Source: Gemmatimonadota bacterium
Lineage (GTDB): Bacteria > Latescibacterota > UBA2968
Assembly (NCBI GenBank): GCA_002714465.1
Contig: PAXL01000031.1
Location: 34,351 to 53,992, forward strand
Length of the DNA stretch: 19,642 nt
Direction of reading: 5' to 3'
The translations under genes and the position numbers were made by a program. The notes below the pieces were generated by a model. It saw nothing but the letters and a program-made list of their open reading frames with translations, did no database searches and had not been told where the DNA came from. Each line of letters starts with the position of its first letter. Position 1 is the first letter of the stretch. Shown here in pieces: positions 14,349 to 19,642 of this stretch.

Positions 14349-14759
14349 ATGGAAGAAGAAACGAACCCCAATTCCACGCGCCGAAAGCCCTGGATCACCA
14401 TTTCCATTTTGATTGTTGTCATAGGGCTTTTGTGGATGGCAATGCCTGAGGGTTTTAAGATGACCCACGAGCAAATAGGTACGGGCAAGCCAGCGCTGGT
14501 ATTTATCTACGACCCAAACCTTGTCGTTACCGTAGACCAGTCAGAACAAATGAACAAGGCTCGCGATCTGCTTGGCGACCGAGTCTTCTTTCTCATCGCT
14601 AAAATCGGCACCCCGGAAGGTGACCGACTGATCGCTGAACACCAGGCCAGCACGACAGAGCTATTACTCTTCGATCGATCCGGGGACTTGATCAAAAGGC
14701 AGTTCGCTTTGAAAAGCGCCAACGAGCTCATCCAGTGGATCGAGGAAGACGTACCCTGA
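14349..14759 (+). CDS. Membrane-anchored thioredoxin-fold-like protein lacking CXXC
   Basis: 136 residues from an ATG preceded by GAGGG. A basic cytoplasmic start (to RRKPW) is followed by one transmembrane segment at about 15-31 (ITISILIVVIGLLWMAM). The rest, presumably periplasmic, has a thioredoxin-like strand-helix-strand order: KPALVFIYDPN (about 46-56), a helix with QSEQMNKARDLLG, VFFLIAKIGTPEGDRLIAEHQ, then STTELLLFDRSGDLIKRQFA and a closing helix SANELIQWIEE. The position where CXXC would sit reads DPNLVV and there is no cysteine at all, so it cannot do thiol-disulfide chemistry. The longer frame from 14268 overlaps the preceding ORF and is disfavoured. Confidence 0.7.
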   Translation: MEEETNPNSTRRKPWITISILIVVIGLLWMAMPEGFKMTHEQIGTGKPALVFIYDPNLVVTVDQSEQMNKARDLLGDRVFFLIAKIGTPEGDRLIAEHQASTTELLLFDRSGDLIKRQFALKSANELIQWIEEDVP

Positions 14760-14930
14760 TTCGGGTGTGATGTCTTTGCATATTTCAAGATTGGCCACGC
14801 TTAGTAGAAAGAGGACAGCAAAGGAACCCGGTTTCTCCTGTTCAAGACCTTGCCGCCATCGGGTCACCCCACCAAGCGCTCTGCCTGAAGGATATTTCTT
14901 ACAATTCAAGCTATATGTATTCATTACCTC

Positions 14931-14935
14931 GGGAG
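14931..14935 (+). promoter_or_regulatory. Ribosome binding site deciding the YgiQ-like start
   Basis: GGGAG, six bases before the GTG at 14942. The ATG at 14915 has no such site. Confidence 0.55.
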
Positions 14936-14941
14936 CCCGGT

Positions 14942-16909
14942 GTGAAGAAAAAACGCCCCAACATCCCCTTAAGTCGTTTCCTCCCCACAAGCCGAAAGGA
15001 AATGGATGCCCTCGGCTGGGATCAACCCGACGTCATCTTCGTCTCCGGAGACGCCTACGTCGACCACCCGTCCTTCGCCGCCGCCATCCTGGGCCGCTGG
15101 CTCGAAAAGCACGGCTTCCGCGTCTGCATCCTCGCCCAGCCTGACTGGAAAAGCATCAAACCCTGGCACGACCTCGGTCCGCCCCGACTCTTCTACGCCG
15201 TCAGCGCCGGCGCCATGGATTCGATGATCAACCACTACACCGCCAACCGGAAGCGTCGCAACGCCGACGCCTATTCGCCCAACGGTGAAATCAACAAACG
15301 CCCCGACCGCGCCAACGCCGTGTATTCACAACGCTGCAAGGAGGCCTACAAGGGCATCCCCGTCGTCTGCGGTGGCGTTGAAGCCTCCCTCCGTCGAGTC
15401 GCCCACTACGACTACTGGTCCGACAAGGTCATGCAGAGCAGCCTGGTCAGCTCCAAGGCAAGCCTGATCGCCTTCGGCTCCGGAGAAAACACCCTCCTCA
15501 AAATCGCCCAACGTCTGGATGCAGGTGAAGACATCAAGGCCCTCCGCGACCTGCGCGGTGTCGCCTATCTCCTTGGCATGAAAGAGGAGCTTCCTGACCA
15601 TCGCTTCGACGACGTAGCCTGCGACAACAAAACCATCTCACTCCCGAGCTACGAGGAAGTCGCCGACAGCCACCAGGCATTCGCTGAGGCCACCCGCAAA
15701 CTGCATCAGGAGACGAACCCGCTGAACGCGCGTCGTCTCACCCAGATGCACGGCGACCGCCTGGCGGTCATCAACCCGCCCCCATTCCCGCTCGACACGG
15801 AAACCATGGACGCCGTCCACGACCTTCCGTATACGCGCAAGTCACATCCTAGCTACGAAAAAGTCGGGCCCATCCCGGCCTGGCAGACGATCAAAGACTC
15901 GGTTCAGATCATGCGAGGCTGCTTCGGTGGCTGCACCTTCTGCTCGATCACCCTTCACCAGGGTCGCGCCATCCAAAGCCGCAGCCATGAATCAGTCATG
16001 AAGGAAGTCAACGCCCTCGCCAAAGACCCTGACTTCAAAGGCCACGTCAGCGACCTAGGCGGCCCTACCGCGAACATGTATCGCATGCGCTGCAGCAAAC
16101 CGGAGGTAGAGAAAATCTGCCGTCGCCTCTCCTGCGTCGACCCGAAGGTCTGCAAGCTGCTCGACACCAGCCACACGCCGCTTGTTCAGCTGATGAAAGA
16201 AAGCCGCGAAGTCGAGGGTATCAAGAAGGTCAACATCGCGTCAGGCATCCGGATGGACCTCGCCCGCGAGTCCAAGCTCTACATGAAAGACCTGGTCGAG
16301 CACCACGTCGGCGGCCACCTGAAAGTCGCCCCCGAACACGTCAGCGACTCAGTCCTGTCTCTGATGAAGAAGCCTGCGCAGCATACCTTCGAAGAGTTCA
16401 GCGAGAGATTCAAAGAGGCTTCTCGCCGCGCCGGCAAAGACCAGTATCTGATCCCCTACTTCATCGCCAGCCACCCCGGTTCCGGCATCGAAGAGATGGT
16501 CGAACTGGCCCAGTTCCTCAAACGCAACGACTATCGCCCACAGCAGGTACAGGATTTCATCCCTGCCCCGATGGACATCGCCACCTGCATGTATTACACC
16601 GGCATCGACCCCACCACCCTGAAACGCGTCAAAGTCGCCCGTAACCCGAGCGACCGCGCCCCCCAGCGTGCGCTGCTGCAGTACTACAAGCCGGAGAACT
16701 ACTGGAGTGTTCGGAAGTCGCTGGAGAAAATCGGACGTGATGACTTGATCGGGAACCACCCGGAATGCCTGATCCCGGAGAAGCCGCCACGAGGCGCCCG
16801 GATCGCAGGAAAGCGCAAACCAGGAGGCGACAGAAAGGGCAGGCATCGCAACGGCAAGAAGAGAGAAGGCTATCGGTGGGCCGCACGTAAAGGATCAAAA
16901 CGGGGCTGA
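14942..16909 (+). CDS. ygiQ: YgiQ-family (UPF0313) radical SAM protein
   Basis: 655 residues from GTG (an ATG nine codons earlier has no ribosome site). The N-terminal half has the family-specific segments [30 protein letters not shown] and [16 protein letters not shown], followed by [22 protein letters not shown]. The radical SAM cluster motif CxxxCxxC is C327-FGG-C331-TF-C334. [15 protein letters not shown] and [15 protein letters not shown] continue the core. The C-terminal tail (about 610-655) is very basic, [19 protein letters not shown], suggesting RNA contact. The substrate of the family is not established. The gene has a strongly C-ending codon bias, unlike its neighbours. It stands alone between unrelated genes. 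Confidence 0.95.
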   Translation: MKKKRPNIPLSRFLPTSRKEMDALGWDQPDVIFVSGDAYVDHPSFAAAILGRWLEKHGFRVCILAQPDWKSIKPWHDLGPPRLFYAVSAGAMDSMINHYTANRKRRNADAYSPNGEINKRPDRANAVYSQRCKEAYKGIPVVCGGVEASLRRVAHYDYWSDKVMQSSLVSSKASLIAFGSGENTLLKIAQRLDAGEDIKALRDLRGVAYLLGMKEELPDHRFDDVACDNKTISLPSYEEVADSHQAFAEATRKLHQETNPLNARRLTQMHGDRLAVINPPPFPLDTETMDAVHDLPYTRKSHPSYEKVGPIPAWQTIKDSVQIMRGCFGGCTFCSITLHQGRAIQSRSHESVMKEVNALAKDPDFKGHVSDLGGPTANMYRMRCSKPEVEKICRRLSCVDPKVCKLLDTSHTPLVQLMKESREVEGIKKVNIASGIRMDLARESKLYMKDLVEHHVGGHLKVAPEHVSDSVLSLMKKPAQHTFEEFSERFKEASRRAGKDQYLIPYFIASHPGSGIEEMVELAQFLKRNDYRPQQVQDFIPAPMDIATCMYYTGIDPTTLKRVKVARNPSDRAPQRALLQYYKPENYWSVRKSLEKIGRDDLIGNHPECLIPEKPPRGARIAGKRKPGGDRKGRHRNGKKREGYRWAARKGSKRG

Positions 16910-17090
16910 ACAGCGCCTGAACAAGAGACCGTTCATCGTATGTCTCCGTTACCTGTGGGGTGTTTGCTTCGATATGGCAATTGCAGCCGGCTCCCAACAA
17001 CGACAGTTAAGTGCCATGCCGGCGCCAGAAAGGACGGCCCATCAACCCTGGGCCGCCCGATCAAGCTAAGCGCAAGAGTAGCTAGAAAGA

Positions 17091-19004
17091 ATGCTCAGCG
17101 AAGCGTATCCAATCGATCGGCTGCGAGGGATCCTGGTGTCACGAGATTCCTGGCACCCGTATCCGACAAGAGACGAACGAGAAGAGTGGGAGGCCATTCC
17201 CGAGAGCGTTCGGAAGGCGCATATCGCAATGGGAGAGACCTGCCTCGGCTTCCGTTGGGAGCCCTTTCGCGCGACGCTCTTCCTGGAAATGACCAGGACC
17301 GGCGATCGTGCGCTCTACGACAAGTACCGGGCACGGCATCGGACGGCATTGTGCGATCTCGTCGTCGCGGAGTGTGTCGAAGGCCAGGGCCGGTTCATGG
17401 ACGATATCGTCGATGGGGTCTGGGCTCTGTGTGAGGAATCGTTCTGGGGAAAGCCGTTCACGCTCTCCATACAGAAGGCGGGATTCGACCTGCCGGACAC
17501 ATCCGAGCCTATCGTGGCCCTGTTCGTGGCGGAAGCATCGTGCCTCCTGGCGTGGACCTGCTATCTTCTCGGGCCGCAGATCGAAGCCTACTCGACGCTG
17601 ATACTGCCTCGCGTCGAGCGGGAGATGCAGCGCCGGATGCTGGCCCCGTGTCTCGAGCGGGATGACTTCTGGTGGATGGGTTTCCGCTCTCGAGACGATG
17701 GGAGTCTTCCCCGCCCCAACAACTGGAACACGCTGATCAACTCGTGCTGGCTGACGGCGGCTCTGCTGATGGAGACGGATCCCAAGCGCCGTCTCACCGC
17801 GGTTCACAAAAGCATCCGCAGCCTGGACCGCTTCATCGACCCGCATCCCCGGGATGGCGGCTGTGATGAAGGCCCGGGATACTGGAGCGTGGCGGGCGCG
17901 CGCCTGTTCGACTGTCTGGAAACGTTGCACAGCGCCACGAACGGCGAGATCGATGTCTACGATGATCCCCTCATCCAAAACGTCGGCAAGTACATCACGC
18001 AGGTACAGATCAACGATCGATACTTCGTGAATTTCGCCGATGCCGATGCGATCGTGAGCCCCCCGCCGTTCCTGGTCTACCAGTATGGCAAGCGCATTCA
18101 GGATCCGGACATGATGCGCATGGGAGCATACTTCGCAGAACGTGAGGAAGTCGCGACACACGGGGTACAGGAGCGGCTGAACCACCCCGCCAACCATATC
18201 GCTCGACAGATTCCTGCCCTGCTCTCAGTTGGCGAACTCCTCGAAGCGGAACCCGCGCAACCGCTTCCGCGAGATGTGTGGCTCCCCGACATCCAGGTGA
18301 TGACCGCTCGCGATAGGGCAGGAACCGCCGACGGGTTCTACGTCGCTGCCAAGGGCGGACACAACGCCGAGAGTCACAACCACAACGATGTCGGACACTG
18401 TATCGTGTTTGTCGGCGGGAAGCCTTTGATCGTCGATCCGGGTGTTGAGATATACACGATCGAAACGTTCGGTCCGAACCGGTATGACATCTGGACCATG
18501 CAGTCAGCCTACCACAGTCTGCCGACCATCGATGGTGTCATGCAGTCTGAGGGCCCGGCGCACGCTGCAAGCGGATCCGTCCATAAGCAGGATGATGCCC
18601 AGGCCGTGTTCTCGGCGGATATCGCGGATGCCTATCCGGATGCGGCCGGTATCACGTCCTGGGTACGAGAGGTGACGCTCGATCGTGGAAAAGAGGTCAG
18701 GATTCACGACCGTTACGAACTGACGAAAGTGGCCGGAGAGATAACGCTAGGTCTGGTGTCGCCCTGTCTCGCGAACCTTGAAGAAGGACGGGTCGTGCTC
18801 ACCGGTAGCGAACTACCCGATGGTCGACGGTCCGGGGAGGGTGCTGTTCTCTACGACTCGGACCTGATGACAGCCTCTGTCGAGGAAATCGCACTGGAGG
18901 ACGAGTTGATGCAGGCGATGTGGGGTATACGGCTCAATCGGGTCCGCTTTACGGTTCGGGACCCTGATGCATCTGGATCGTGGACGTTGCGTGTGACGCG
19001 ATGA
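17091..19004 (+). CDS. Heparinase II/III-family protein (putative polysaccharide lyase)
   Basis: 637 residues. The first 380 residues form the helical toroid, with PNNWNTLINSCWLTAALL (209-226) and GGCDEGPGYWSVAGARLFDCL (256-276) matching the family's Asn and Tyr catalytic region. A beta-sandwich follows with the metal-site-like H424, H429-N-H431-N-D433 (AESHNHNDVGHC) and VGGKPLIVDPGVEIYT (441-456); H475 (AYHSLP) is near the substrate cleft in relatives. These enzymes cleave uronic-acid-containing polysaccharides by beta-elimination. No signal peptide is visible, so oligosaccharides would need to be imported or the start is further off. The start ATG has only a weak AGAAAGA upstream. Nearby sulfatase and amidase fit processing of sulfated, N-modified glycans, but operon linkage is unsupported. 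Confidence 0.88.
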   Translation: MLSEAYPIDRLRGILVSRDSWHPYPTRDEREEWEAIPESVRKAHIAMGETCLGFRWEPFRATLFLEMTRTGDRALYDKYRARHRTALCDLVVAECVEGQGRFMDDIVDGVWALCEESFWGKPFTLSIQKAGFDLPDTSEPIVALFVAEASCLLAWTCYLLGPQIEAYSTLILPRVEREMQRRMLAPCLERDDFWWMGFRSRDDGSLPRPNNWNTLINSCWLTAALLMETDPKRRLTAVHKSIRSLDRFIDPHPRDGGCDEGPGYWSVAGARLFDCLETLHSATNGEIDVYDDPLIQNVGKYITQVQINDRYFVNFADADAIVSPPPFLVYQYGKRIQDPDMMRMGAYFAEREEVATHGVQERLNHPANHIARQIPALLSVGELLEAEPAQPLPRDVWLPDIQVMTARDRAGTADGFYVAAKGGHNAESHNHNDVGHCIVFVGGKPLIVDPGVEIYTIETFGPNRYDIWTMQSAYHSLPTIDGVMQSEGPAHAASGSVHKQDDAQAVFSADIADAYPDAAGITSWVREVTLDRGKEVRIHDRYELTKVAGEITLGLVSPCLANLEEGRVVLTGSELPDGRRSGEGAVLYDSDLMTASVEEIALEDELMQAMWGIRLNRVRFTVRDPDASGSWTLRVTR

Positions 19005-19197
19005 AGGCCGAGTAGCTTCGGGTAATAGGCTTCACCTTGATTGGGGTGCGCCGCATCGTGTTACAGGCGATGCCCACACCATCCCTTCGGCGCATTGCCC
19101 CCGCGCTCCGGCAACGTCGGGTATTGCTCAACCGTTAATCGAAATTCTTCACCACCCAACAGAGGCATCGCGTCACCGTCACAGTAGGAGTTCTGTC

Positions 19198-19642
19198 ATG
19201 ACGAATCTTGATGATCTAACGTCGCTTGATGGCCTGGCTCAGGCTGAACGGGTTCGAGACGGCGAAGTGCAAGCCATTGAGTTGGTGGAGACGGCGATCG
19301 AACGGATCGAACGCGTGAACCCTCAGCTGAACGCCGTGATCACGCCTATGTATGACCAGGCCCGTGAGACCGCCAGAGGCGACCTTCCCGATAGTCCTCT
19401 TGCCGGGGTTCCGTATCCGCTAAAAGATCTGGTGGCATCCTATGCCGGAGTGCGGCTCGCAGCCGGCGCAGAAATCTTGAAGGAATTCGTGCCCGATCAC
19501 GATAGCGAACTGGTCGTCAGACTGAAGAAAGCAGGACTCATTATCCTTTGTAAGACCAACACCCCCGAGATCGGCTGTCACGTGACGACCGAGCCCAGGC
19601 TGTTCGGTCCCTCACGCAATCCCTGGGATACCACGCGGACGA
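19198..19642 (+). CDS. Amidase-signature-family enzyme (5' part, runs off the window)
   Basis: 148 residues visible. The N-terminal helices LVETAIERIERVNPQLNAVI (29-48) and the core GVPYPLKDL (70-78) are typical of GatA-like amidases. K76 is the first member of the Ser-cisSer-Lys triad, and the serines lie beyond the window edge. FVPDHDSELVVRLKKAGLIILCKTN TPE (with T-N-T-P-E) is also characteristic of this region. The ATG has AGGAG seven bases upstream. No signal peptide. The substrate cannot be told; a free-standing amidase rather than the tRNA amidotransferase subunit is more likely, because no gatC or gatB gene is near. Confidence 0.9.
   Translation, partial: MTNLDDLTSLDGLAQAERVRDGEVQAIELVETAIERIERVNPQLNAVITPMYDQARETARGDLPDSPLAGVPYPLKDLVASYAGVRLAAGAEILKEFVPDHDSELVVRLKKAGLIILCKTNTPEIGCHVTTEPRLFGPSRNPWDTTRT

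Noticed and set aside
17139..18197. 352-codon minus-strand open frame
   Set aside because: Antisense of the heparinase-like gene, which has clear family motifs.
19005..19197. Gap before the amidase gene
   Set aside because: Less than 200 bases; I see no RNA gene, repeat or convincing terminator in it.

Overview
The window reads as a chromosomal segment of an uncultured, probably marine, Gram-negative bacterium. The combination of phytanoyl-CoA-dioxygenase-like (PhyH) oxygenases, a sulfatase, a heparinase-type lyase, a Gfo/Idh/MocA oxidoreductase and a protein with DFDGNGTVDFADF-type (dockerin/EF-hand-like) repeats is what I would expect from Candidatus Latescibacterota, Poribacteria or a similar polysaccharide-degrading lineage. 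That placement is an inference from gene content, not a database result.

Layout. Positions 1-6125 are almost entirely on the minus strand. They hold the first codons of an unknown gene, a PhyH-family protein, a structured RNA candidate with a tRNA-like end and its own strong terminator, tRNA-Leu(CAA), ribonuclease HI with an N-terminal hybrid-binding domain, a small membrane-anchored repeat protein, and the nfeD-floA membrane-organisation pair. A divergent region follows, then a second PhyH gene on the plus strand.

Positions 7155-8889 are the most unusual part. An intact tRNA-Met(CAU) gene is followed by two copies of a 155-bp repeat (R1, R2) that bracket a Gfo/Idh oxidoreductase. A displaced copy of the tRNA 3' half comes next, then a strong hairpin terminator. 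Each repeat ends in a sequence resembling the tRNA anticodon stem-loop (GGAAT-NNN-AATCCAT). This suggests two successive site-specific insertions of small integrase-less cassettes at the tRNA gene, with the second using the junction left by the first.

Positions 8914-19642 hold a third PhyH gene (minus strand), then plus-strand genes: a large dockerin-repeat protein whose signal peptide lies in another frame, a type I sulfatase, a short lysine-rich ORF, a membrane-anchored thioredoxin-fold-like protein, a YgiQ-type radical SAM protein, a heparinase II/III-family protein and the 5' part of an amidase-signature enzyme. The sulfatase, heparinase-like protein, Gfo/Idh protein and amidase fit a theme of breaking down sulfated or amidated sugars. 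They are separated by intergenic gaps and hairpins and do not look like one operon. RNase HI, FloA/NfeD, YgiQ and the two tRNAs are housekeeping background.
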